Numbered from the stretch's first letter, positions 1 through 4,829 are shown. The stretch is 5,253 bases of DNA from Actinomycetota bacterium (GCA_009699915.1 WLNG01000119.1:1-5253); one strand, 5' to 3'. The notes: generated by a model from the sequence alone, not told the origin. Translations and numbers: made by a program.

Positions 1-295
1 CCCAGAGCGCGTAATTGCGCACGAGCGTCCCGCCGGCGCCGGTGAAGCCGAAGCCGCCCTCAGCCAGGTAGGCGACGACACACGCGGCGATGACGGCGAG
101 GGTCACTACCGGCGTTGCGGCCGCGTTGATCGTGGCGGCGGTGCGGACCTTGGTGCGCTGCGCACCACATTCCGGGCAGCGCATGCCGACCGGGGTGGGC
201 TCCATGCAGTCGGGGCAGATGGAGCGCCCGCAATTCGAGCACTGCACGCGCGTCTCTCGGCCCGGGTGCCGATAGCAGGAATGCGCCTCGCTCAT
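1..295 (-). CDS. Zinc-finger rhomboid family intramembrane serine protease, N-terminal part (runs off the left edge)
   Basis: Rhomboid proteases cut transmembrane segments of other membrane proteins with a Ser-His dyad inside the bilayer. Only the first 98 codons are present. Residues 7-43 form a B-box-like double zinc finger with ligand pairs C7/H10, C19/C22, C27/C30 and C40/C43, including the segment CSNCGRSICPDC. A hydrophobic segment at about 57-77 is the first membrane helix, followed by a Gly-rich loop and VRNYALW, which resembles the stretch leading into the rhomboid core of actinobacterial members. The catalytic GxSG and His lie outside the window, so activity cannot be judged. The ATG is 4 bases after the stop of the upstream gene and lacks a clear Shine-Dalgarno sequence, so translation is probably coupled. 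It is the last visible gene of the minus-strand cluster. The family call rests on the zinc finger plus membrane-helix architecture; another zinc-finger membrane protein is possible but less likely. Confidence 0.82.
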   Translation of the reverse strand, partial: MSEAHSCYRHPGRETRVQCSNCGRSICPDCMEPTPVGMRCPECGAQRTKVRTAATINAAATPVVTLAVIAACVVAYLAEGGFGFTGAGGTLVRNYALW

Positions 296-299
296 CCGG

Positions 300-650
300 T
301 CATCCGCGGGTGCGCCGAGCGATCTCATCGGCGATCGTGCGGGCGGCATCGGCCGCGAAGCGCACCGGATCGGCGTCGCCGGAGGCGCGACGCCCGCGGC
401 TGCGGCGCAGCTGCATCAGGGCGAGCCCCGCCGCGGCGGTCGTCCCGATCGCGAGTGCGGCAGCGGGCGCGATCCACGTTCGCGGGTCGTGCAACGAGGT
501 GAGCTCCCAAGCCTCAAGATCGTCGGCTGCGGCGGCCGTCAGCGCCTCGAGCGTCTCCTCGAACTGCAGGGTGAGGCGCTCCGGCGGGTCGACCGGGGCG
601 AACGCACGCCACAGCAGCCCCTCGAAGTCACCGTCGTAGGCGATGCTCAT
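300..650 (-). CDS. Small single-pass membrane protein downstream of ECF sigma factor; candidate anti-sigma factor
   Basis: This is a 116-residue protein with no firm family assignment. Residues 1-58 are acidic and helical (LQFEETLEALTAAAADDLEAWE), followed by a DPRTW turn. One Ala/Gly/Thr-rich membrane helix spans about 59-80, then comes a strongly basic patch, RRSRGRR (82-88), and a predicted amphipathic helix at about 95-113. I chose the ATG at 650 because AAGGA lies 9 bases upstream (660-664) and because the longer upstream extension of this frame overlaps the sigma gene and does not look like protein. Position directly after an ECF sigma gene, with a 16-base gap, is where anti-sigma factors usually sit, and one membrane helix fits that role. 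It lacks the HxxxCxxC zinc motif of ZAS-type anti-sigma factors. The positive-inside rule favours the C-terminus in the cytoplasm. The anti-sigma role is inferred from context. Confidence 0.8.
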   Translation of the reverse strand: MSIAYDGDFEGLLWRAFAPVDPPERLTLQFEETLEALTAAAADDLEAWELTSLHDPRTWIAPAAALAIGTTAAAGLALMQLRRSRGRRASGDADPVRFAADAARTIADEIARRTRG

Positions 651-659
651 CGCAGCGCG

Positions 660-664
660 TCCTT
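660..664 (-). promoter_or_regulatory. Ribosome binding site deciding the start at 650
   Basis: AAGGA on the minus strand lies 9 bases before the ATG at 650, within the 16-base gap after the sigma factor stop. It supports starting the membrane protein at 650 rather than at the longer in-frame ATG at 773, which would lie inside the sigma gene. Confidence 0.6.
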
Positions 665-666
665 GG

Positions 667-1197
667 TCACGACTGCTCCTTCTGCGGTACCCGCACGATC
701 TCCTCCAGCTGCCGCAGCGCCCGGTGGATGAGCACCTTGGTCGCGCCGTCGGTGCGACCAAGAGCACGTGCAATCTCGGTGTTGCTCATCCCGAGCGCGA
801 AGCGCATGATCAGCGCCTCGCGCCGGTCGTCGGGCAGTTGCTGCACGCCCTCCAGGACGTCGCGCAGCTCCTCGCGACCGGCGACCAGACTCTCCGTCGT
901 GTGAACCGACTCCGGCTCGGCGACCGAGTCGAGCGGGGTCTGCGGCCGACGTGAGCGATCGCGGTAGAGGTTCGCCGCAAGGTTGTGAGCGATCCGGATG
1001 AGCCAGGGGCGCAAGGGCCTGCCGCCGGACTCGGCCAACGCCCGCGCGAAGTGCCGGTAGGCCTGGAGAAATGTCTGCTCGGTGAGGTCCTCGGCATCGT
1101 GATGGTTGCCGATCCGGTAGTAGGCGTAGGAGTAGACGTCGCGCAGATGGTCGCGATAGAGCTCCGTGAAGCGCCGGTCGAGCTCGGTCTTGTCCAC
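667..1197 (-). CDS. ECF-type RNA polymerase sigma factor (sigma-70 family)
   Basis: This 176-residue sigma factor has the two-domain layout of extracytoplasmic-function sigmas and directs RNA polymerase to a dedicated promoter set. Region 2 spans about 8-83. It includes the core-binding segment around DAEDLTEQTFLQAYRHF (34-50) and the -10 recognition helix RPWLIRIAHNLAANLYRD (63-80). Region 4 spans about 112-166, starts LPDDRREALIMRFALGMS and contains the helix-turn-helix NTEIARALGRTDGATKVLIHRAL. No region 1.1 or region 3 is present, and the length is normal for the class. The start is a GTG, because an in-frame stop (TAG) lies only four codons upstream; an ATG two bases earlier (1199-1201) is out of frame. 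The gene follows plsC-gpsA by 21 bases and is followed by a candidate anti-sigma gene. The signal and regulon cannot be told from sequence. Confidence 0.93.
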   Translation of the reverse strand: MDKTELDRRFTELYRDHLRDVYSYAYYRIGNHHDAEDLTEQTFLQAYRHFARALAESGGRPLRPWLIRIAHNLAANLYRDRSRRPQTPLDSVAEPESVHTTESLVAGREELRDVLEGVQQLPDDRREALIMRFALGMSNTEIARALGRTDGATKVLIHRALRQLEEIVRVPQKEQS

Positions 1198-1204
1198 GCA
1201 TGGC

Positions 1205-1210
1205 AGCCTA
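1205..1210 (-). promoter_or_regulatory. Possible -10 element for a leaderless sigma factor transcript
   Basis: TAGGCT on the minus strand matches the actinobacterial TANNNT -10 pattern. It ends 7 bases before the GTG at 1197, which would place the transcript start at or next to the start codon. No well-placed Shine-Dalgarno sequence precedes this GTG (AGGGG is 13 bases away), which fits leaderless translation. No convincing -35 is visible. An ECF sigma may well have its own promoter in addition to read-through from the upstream gene. Confidence 0.3.
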
Positions 1211-1218
1211 CCCCTGCC

Positions 1219-2877
1219 CTAGACCACCCGCGCCCCGACGATCCGGCGCGGTCTCGTGACGTGCTCGGCGAACGCTGCGGCGGAGCCCTCGCCGGCGACC
1301 ACGCGCGCCAGCTCGCTGACGGCCGGGGCGGCGATGCGCTCGCGGCGCATCGCGTCGGCCAGCAGCGGGAGCGTGTCGAGCGCCTCGGCGACCTGCCCGA
1401 GCGCCGGCTGGACGTCACTCGCGGGGACACCACGTGCGAGCATCTCCCCGGCGCGGCGGTTACGCCCGCCCGCGGCGACGACCGAGGCGACCAGATCGCC
1501 CGCTCCCGCCAGACCCGACCAGCTGCGTGGGTCGGCACCGAGTGCCGTCGCGTAGGCAGCGACCTCGGCGAAGACCTTGCCGGCGGCTGCTCCGGAGGCA
1601 TTCGGGCCCGAGATCGCAGCAGTCGCGGCGGCCAGCACCGCCGCATTCTTGGCCACCCCCGCGAGATCGACACCCGTGATGTCGCGGGAGGTCTCCACAT
1701 CGAAGCCGGCGTCGACGAAGACGCGGCGCAGCTGAGCGAGGATGTTGGCGTCTACGCCGGCGAGGACGATCGACGCGCCGTGCTCGAGCGCGTCGGCGGC
1801 ATGCGCCGGGCCGCCGAGGCAGGCCACCGGCAGGCCACCGGCCCGGGCGGCGCAGAAGGCGCTGGGCAGCTCACCGCCGGGCGCGACAAGCCCCTTCGAC
1901 ATCACGAGCAGGCTCGGGCGATCGCCGAGGCGGTCGCCGAGTTCGGCCATCACGACGGGGAGCGCCCCTGCAGGAACGGCAAGGCAGACAACATCGGCGT
2001 GCCGAGGATCAAGATCGACGGCGCGCATCACCGCGATCGCCTGCGGAAGCTCGACACCCGGCAGATAGCGACGGTTCTCCCGCCGCTCGGCGACCTCCTG
2101 CGCCTGCTCAGCGCTGCGGCAGCCGAGCTCGACGGCAACCCCGGAGCGGCTGAGCACCACTGCCAGGCTTGTACCCCATGATCCTGCACCGATGATCGCT
2201 GCGCGGCGCACCGGCCCGATTCCGCCGAAGGACTCCCACTGCTGTTCCACGCGCGGCCAGACCCGGTCGCTGACCGACTTGGCGAGCGCGGGCGACGGCT
2301 GGTCGGTGCGCGGGAAGCCGATCGGCTCGCCGAAGGCGACCCGGACGCGGTGCGGACGCACCCGCCAGCCGCGCCGGATGTCGTCGGTTCCGAAGACGGT
2401 GACGGGGACGACCGGCACGCCGCATTCGAGCGCCAGGCGGCCGAAGCCGCGGCGCGGATGGCCGAGCGGGCCCGGGCGCACCCGTGTGCCCTCGGGGAAG
2501 ACCATCACGCAGTCGCCGCGTTCGAGAATCGCGCGCGCGGTGTCGATCGATGCCGCATCGCCACTGCCACGATCGATTGGGAAAGCGCCGACCGAGTTCA
2601 GCAGCCACGACTGCAGCCGGTTCTTGAGGAAGAGCTCTTTCTTCGCGATGAAGTAGACCGGACGGCGCTGGGCCGCGGCGATCACGAATGGGTCGAGGAA
2701 CGAACGATGGTTCGGCGCGAAGATCACGCCGCCGCTCTTCGGAAGGGCCTCGCGGCCGGTCGCGTTCAGCCGGAAATAGACCCGGAAGAAGGGGATCAGC
2801 AGACCACGAACGATGGTGTGGACGAACGGGTTTACGCCACGCTCGCCCGCACGGCGCAGCAGCTTCTCCTTGTCCAT
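1219..2877 (-). CDS. Fused 1-acylglycerol-3-phosphate acyltransferase / NAD(P)-dependent glycerol-3-phosphate dehydrogenase (PlsC-GpsA)
   Basis: This 552-residue protein joins two enzymes of phosphatidic acid synthesis. Residues about 20-215 are a PlsC/LPLAT domain that acylates lysophosphatidate: catalytic HX4D as NHRSFLD (H57, D62), substrate motif FPEGTR (127-132), VPVTVFG (157-163), and a hydrophobic N-terminal stretch (about 20-37) for membrane contact. Residues about 224-545 are a complete GpsA, which reduces dihydroxyacetone phosphate to glycerol-3-phosphate. It has nucleotide-binding GAGSWGTSLA (230-239), GGPAHA (355-360), the GVAKN segment with the likely catalytic Lys K410, GAGD (458-461) and GRNRR (471-475). 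Each half is close to its usual stand-alone length and the linker is short (about 215-223), so this is a true in-frame fusion with both active sites intact. The ATG at 2877 has only a weak Shine-Dalgarno sequence. It is the first gene of the minus-strand cluster and is divergent from the gene at 2934. The acyl donor is not readable from sequence. Confidence 0.93.
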   Translation of the reverse strand: MDKEKLLRRAGERGVNPFVHTIVRGLLIPFFRVYFRLNATGREALPKSGGVIFAPNHRSFLDPFVIAAAQRRPVYFIAKKELFLKNRLQSWLLNSVGAFPIDRGSGDAASIDTARAILERGDCVMVFPEGTRVRPGPLGHPRRGFGRLALECGVPVVPVTVFGTDDIRRGWRVRPHRVRVAFGEPIGFPRTDQPSPALAKSVSDRVWPRVEQQWESFGGIGPVRRAAIIGAGSWGTSLAVVLSRSGVAVELGCRSAEQAQEVAERRENRRYLPGVELPQAIAVMRAVDLDPRHADVVCLAVPAGALPVVMAELGDRLGDRPSLLVMSKGLVAPGGELPSAFCAARAGGLPVACLGGPAHAADALEHGASIVLAGVDANILAQLRRVFVDAGFDVETSRDITGVDLAGVAKNAAVLAAATAAISGPNASGAAAGKVFAEVAAYATALGADPRSWSGLAGAGDLVASVVAAGGRNRRAGEMLARGVPASDVQPALGQVAEALDTLPLLADAMRRERIAAPAVSELARVVAGEGSAAAFAEHVTRPRRIVGARVV

Positions 2878-2921
2878 GCTCTGGATACTGCGGATCGGGG
2901 CGGCGGTTACACCGGCAGCGG

Positions 2922-2927
2922 TAGCAT
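2922..2927 (+). promoter_or_regulatory. -10 element for a leaderless transcript starting at the ATG at 2934
   Basis: TAGCAT matches TANNNT and occupies exactly -12 to -7 relative to the A of the ATG at 2934, the spacing expected when transcription begins on the start codon. There is no Shine-Dalgarno sequence between it and the ATG. A -35 is not obvious. It lies in the 56-base gap between two divergent genes, so the promoters of both must share this space. Confidence 0.5.
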
Positions 2928-2933
2928 CGCTTC

Positions 2934-3491
2934 ATGGCCTTCTCGCTTCGACGGACCCTCGGCGGCGCCCTCGCAGGAGCCGCGGCGGCTGGAGTCTGGG
3001 CCGCGCAGCAGCCGCTCGACATGCGCATCTTCCGCGTCCCCTATGACGACACCGAGCTGCTCGGGAAGGCCGTGACGCGCAGCCGCGCCTGGCCGGTCGC
3101 CGGCATCGCCATGCACCTCGCCAACGGCGCGCTCTTCGGGGCGCTCTACGCCAACGTCGCTCCGCGCGTGCCCCTTCCCGCTCACCTCAAGGGCCCCGCG
3201 GCCGGGCTGGCCGAGCACCTGCTCACCTGGCCGAGCACGGCGGTGGTCGGCCGGCTGCACCCGACGGGCGAGGACTTCCCCCAGCTCTGGGGCGACCATC
3301 GCGCCTTCGCCCAGGCGACCTGGCGGCACCTGCTCTTCGGCATGATCCTCGGCGAACTGGAGTTCGCGCTGAACGGGCCCGGCGCAGAGGCAACGAACAC
3401 GACGCAGCAAGACGAGGCGCCGATCACGGTCGACATCTCGATGAACGGGCACGGCGATATGTCGCAGGCCTCGGGCATCGAGCTGATCTGA
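2934..3491 (+). CDS. Integral membrane protein of unknown function
   Basis: This 185-residue protein is not one I can name. It begins with a short basic stretch and an Ala/Gly-rich hydrophobic segment (about 8-24). A second hydrophobic segment lies at 54-74 (GIAMHLANGALFGALYAN), a moderately hydrophobic one at about 86-105 (GLAEHLLTWPSTAVVG), and a last one at 128-146 (TWRHLLFGMILGELEFAL), giving three or four membrane helices. The polar C-terminal tail (147-185) is acidic and probably soluble. His and Glu residues recur in or beside the helices (H61, E94, H95, H109, H122, H132, E141), which could mean metal or haem binding, but this is speculation. It faintly resembles small YagU/DUF1440-like membrane proteins; I would not rely on that. 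The start follows the leaderless -10 at 2922. It is transcribed away from plsC-gpsA and may be co-transcribed with the small gene 72 bases downstream. Confidence 0.8.
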   Translation: MAFSLRRTLGGALAGAAAAGVWAAQQPLDMRIFRVPYDDTELLGKAVTRSRAWPVAGIAMHLANGALFGALYANVAPRVPLPAHLKGPAAGLAEHLLTWPSTAVVGRLHPTGEDFPQLWGDHRAFAQATWRHLLFGMILGELEFALNGPGAEATNTTQQDEAPITVDISMNGHGDMSQASGIELI

Positions 3492-3552
3492 AATCGCAGA
3501 CCGCAACCATCACGGGCCGTGGGTGTTCCAGCGGATGGACCGCGTCCGTCAC

Positions 3553-3559
3553 AGGAGAG
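3553..3559 (+). promoter_or_regulatory. Strong ribosome binding site deciding the start at 3564
   Basis: AGGAGAG lies 4 bases before the ATG at 3564 (the GGAG core is 6 bases away). It is the best Shine-Dalgarno sequence I noticed in the window and selects this ATG over an in-frame GTG at 3519, whose extra 15 residues look like untranslated leader. Confidence 0.75.
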
Positions 3560-3563
3560 TTCG

Positions 3564-3773
3564 ATGAGCCAGACCACCGTCACCCCGAGCCAGCAGAGGG
3601 CCAACGATCGTCGCGACGAGAAGCTCGCCGAGATCGAGGCCCAGATCCGCGACGGCCGCCTGAAGGTCCGCCGCGCAAGTCGTCGCGAGCTCGCCGAGCT
3701 GCGCGAGGCGAGCCGCCGCAAGGCGCAAGGCGGGGGGCGCAGCACGCCGGCCGTCGCACCCGACGACCGCTGA
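3564..3773 (+). CDS. Small charged helical protein of unknown function
   Basis: This is a 69-residue protein with no membrane segment or signal peptide. Residues about 11-55 are dense in Arg, Lys, Glu and Asp and should form one long helix or a helix-turn-helix hairpin (DEKLAEIEAQIRDGRLKV, then RRELAELREASRRKA), with Gly/Pro-rich ends. The pattern LAEIEAQIRDGRLKV followed by a second short helix is reminiscent of the C-terminal sigma-binding part of FlgM-type anti-sigma-28 proteins. It equally fits a class of uncharacterised small actinobacterial proteins, so I give no function. A strong ribosome binding site and normal high-GC codon use support it as a real gene. It ends 32 bases before the tRNA. 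It may share a transcript with the membrane protein upstream, but it could have its own promoter in the 72-base gap. Confidence 0.75.
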   Translation: MSQTTVTPSQQRANDRRDEKLAEIEAQIRDGRLKVRRASRRELAELREASRRKAQGGGRSTPAVAPDDR

Positions 3774-3787
3774 CCGCGCGGCAGCGC

Positions 3788-3793
3788 TAGCGT
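3788..3793 (+). promoter_or_regulatory. Possible -10 element for tRNA-Thr
   Basis: TAGCGT matches TANNNT and ends 12 bases before the mature 5' end of the tRNA, giving a plausible short 5' leader of about 6 bases for RNase P removal. No clear -35 is seen at the expected spacing, and read-through from the small gene upstream is also possible. Confidence 0.3.
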
Positions 3794-3805
3794 TCCGGCA
3801 GGCAT

Positions 3806-3878
3806 GCCGGAGTAGCTCAGCTGGTAGAGCAACCGCCTTGTAAGCGGTAGGTCAGGGGTTCGAGTCCCCTCTCCGGCT
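3806..3878 (+). tRNA. tRNA-Thr, anticodon UGU
   Basis: This is a complete cloverleaf that reads ACA, and probably other ACN codons by wobble. The acceptor stem GCCGGAG (3806-3812) pairs fully with CTCCGGC (3871-3877). The D stem is GCTC/GAGC (3815-3818 with 3827-3830). The anticodon stem ACCGC/GCGGT (3832-3836 with 3844-3848) encloses the loop CTTGTAA with anticodon TGT at 3839-3841. The T stem AGGGG/CCCCT (3854-3858 with 3866-3870) encloses TTCGAGT. The discriminator base is T at 3878. The 3' CCA is not encoded (TGAGG follows), so it must be added after transcription. All stems are perfectly paired and no intron is seen. Confidence 0.97.
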
Positions 3879-3928
3879 TGAGGGGCTCGGGTTCTTTCGC
3901 CCGCAGGCGGGTATGTCCGGCGGCGACC

Positions 3929-4104
3929 ATGCAGGGACGCAGCCTCGGTATTGGAACGGTCGCCGGGATCCCGCTCGGGGTGCAACCCGCCTGGGTGACA
4001 TCGTCAGCCTGGCCACCTGGATTCTTGCGATCGGCTGATTCCCCGGTCAGGTTCCCGGAATCGCCCCAGCACTCGCCTGGCTCCTCGGGATCGCCGGCGC
4101 GCTG
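3929..4104 (+). pseudogene. Decayed N-terminal fragment of a site-2 protease (M50 zinc metalloprotease) gene
   Basis: From the ATG at 3929 the first frame reads SLGIGTVAGIPLGVQPAWV up to 3997, which closely matches the start of stand-alone site-2 proteases (intramembrane zinc metalloproteases). The similarity then continues in another frame from 4000: IVSLATWILAIG, a TGA stop at 4036-4038, then FPGQVPGIAPALAWLLGIAG to about 4104. That is the expected first and second membrane helices with the conserved FPG loop between them. Restoring one lost base near 3998 and changing the TGA to a sense codon (TGG is one step away) gives a continuous family-like N-terminus. The recognisable sequence stops just before the place where the catalytic HExxH should appear and runs into the end of the opposing nuclease gene, so the rest is gone. 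It fills most of the 243-base gap after the tRNA. Identification is by eye from the family pattern. Confidence 0.7.
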
Positions 4105-4121
4105 ATGCGTGGATGCCTCAA

Positions 4122-4820
4122 TCAGAGGAAGCGCTTGCGGTAGGCGGCGACCCAGTCGCGCGCCTCCTCGCGCTGCGCCTGGCGCAGGCTGATCGTCCCG
4201 GAGCAAACCTCGTCGTGGAGGCGATTCTCGAGCCGATCCTTCTGTTTGGCGCCGAAGTACCGCGAGGCCGCCTGCGGCCAGAGGTTGGCCATCGAGTTCG
4301 TCCCGCCCAGTTCAAGGCTGACGAGATGGTCGAGTTGGCCGTTGACGCCGTTGAAACCGGCGCGCATCCCGTACATCGCGTAGACGCGCCGCTTGACGGC
4401 CGCAGGGACGTTGCGCACCTGTCGCGCATAGCCGGAAGTGCAGACCCGGCGTTTGGTTGCGAGCGCGAAACGCGTTCCGGGCGTGCAGTCACCATCCGGC
4501 AGCGTGCCGCGCACGCGGCAGTTGTACCTCCGGCGCCAGGGTGCGAGCCGGATCGTCGCCCCGAGGCCGAGCGCCCGGGGCTGGCCCGGCGAGCTCGGCG
4601 TCGACGGACCCCCTCCGGAGACCCCCTTTGAGCACGGGCAGGGCAGGCTCTCGCAGTAGATCCCGTCGCGGTCGGCGTCGGTGGTATCCGCTGCGCGCTG
4701 AGCGGCCGCCTGGTTGGGATATTGGGAACAGGTCGCCGCTGCGGCGGTTCCGCCGCCCCACACGCTGATCGCGAGGAGCGTGAGACCGACGGCGAGCGGA
4801 CCAACGCGGCGAATCACCAT
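4122..4820 (-). CDS. Secreted Excalibur-domain protein with C-terminal HNH-like nuclease domain
   Basis: This 232-residue protein looks exported. Residues 1-29 are a signal peptide: basic RR start, hydrophobic core VGLTLLAISVWG, and an Ala-rich cleavage region near 26-30. Residues about 31-64 are an Excalibur calcium-binding domain: C31 at its start, DADRDGIYCE with calcium-loop acids D48, D50 and D52, and C56/E57, then LPCPC. A Gly/Ser/Pro linker follows at about 65-82. The C-terminal domain contains CTPG (112-115), VPAAVKRRVYAMYG (138-151) and the HNH-like core QLDHLVSLELGGTN (162-175) with NLWPQ (179-183), then KDRLENRLH and CSGTISLRQAQ. D164, H165, N175 and N179 are likely active-site or metal-binding residues. 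Its target is probably extracellular or cell-wall-associated DNA, but activity is inferred. No Shine-Dalgarno sequence is seen; a -10-like element lies just upstream. It is convergent with the protease relic and divergent from the gene at 4918. Confidence 0.88.
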   Translation of the reverse strand: MVIRRVGPLAVGLTLLAISVWGGGTAAAATCSQYPNQAAAQRAADTTDADRDGIYCESLPCPCSKGVSGGGPSTPSSPGQPRALGLGATIRLAPWRRRYNCRVRGTLPDGDCTPGTRFALATKRRVCTSGYARQVRNVPAAVKRRVYAMYGMRAGFNGVNGQLDHLVSLELGGTNSMANLWPQAASRYFGAKQKDRLENRLHDEVCSGTISLRQAQREEARDWVAAYRKRFL

Positions 4821-4829
4821 GCGGAGACG

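Noticed and set aside
810..1700. 296-residue minus-strand open frame overlapping GpsA and the sigma factor
   Set aside because: It is an alternative frame of two real genes with Arg/Ser/Pro-rich low-complexity translation.
985..2181. 398-residue plus-strand open frame opposite the sigma factor and GpsA
   Set aside because: It is a high-GC shadow on the complementary strand of two clearly recognised genes, and its translation has no recognisable domain.
2108..3028. 306-residue minus-strand open frame across the PlsC region and the divergent promoter
   Set aside because: It is a frame shadow of the PlsC domain with Arg/Pro/Ala-rich translation and no motifs, and it crosses the start of the plus-strand gene.
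3519..3563. Upstream in-frame GTG start for the 69-residue protein
   Set aside because: It has no ribosome binding site, the added residues look like leader, and a strong AGGAGAG sits just before the ATG at 3564.
3900..3911. CCCG-CAGG-CGGG hairpin after the tRNA as a terminator
   Set aside because: The stem is only four or five pairs and no T tract follows, so it cannot be called a terminator with any confidence in GC-rich DNA.
3182..3985. Long minus-strand open frame containing TRTPDLPLTRRLLYQLSYSG
   Set aside because: This is the classic false protein obtained by reading antisense through a tRNA-Thr. The motif comes from the complement of 3806-3878, and the rest overlaps real plus-strand genes.
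3817..4206. Minus-strand open frame ending in a GLEPLTYRLQGGCSTS-like tail
   Set aside because: This is another well-known antisense-tRNA artefact in a second frame. It also crosses the end of the nuclease gene in the wrong frame.
4118..4804. 228-residue minus-strand open frame overlapping the nuclease
   Set aside because: The frame shadow lacks the signal peptide, Excalibur and HNH-like motifs that are plain in the neighbouring frame.
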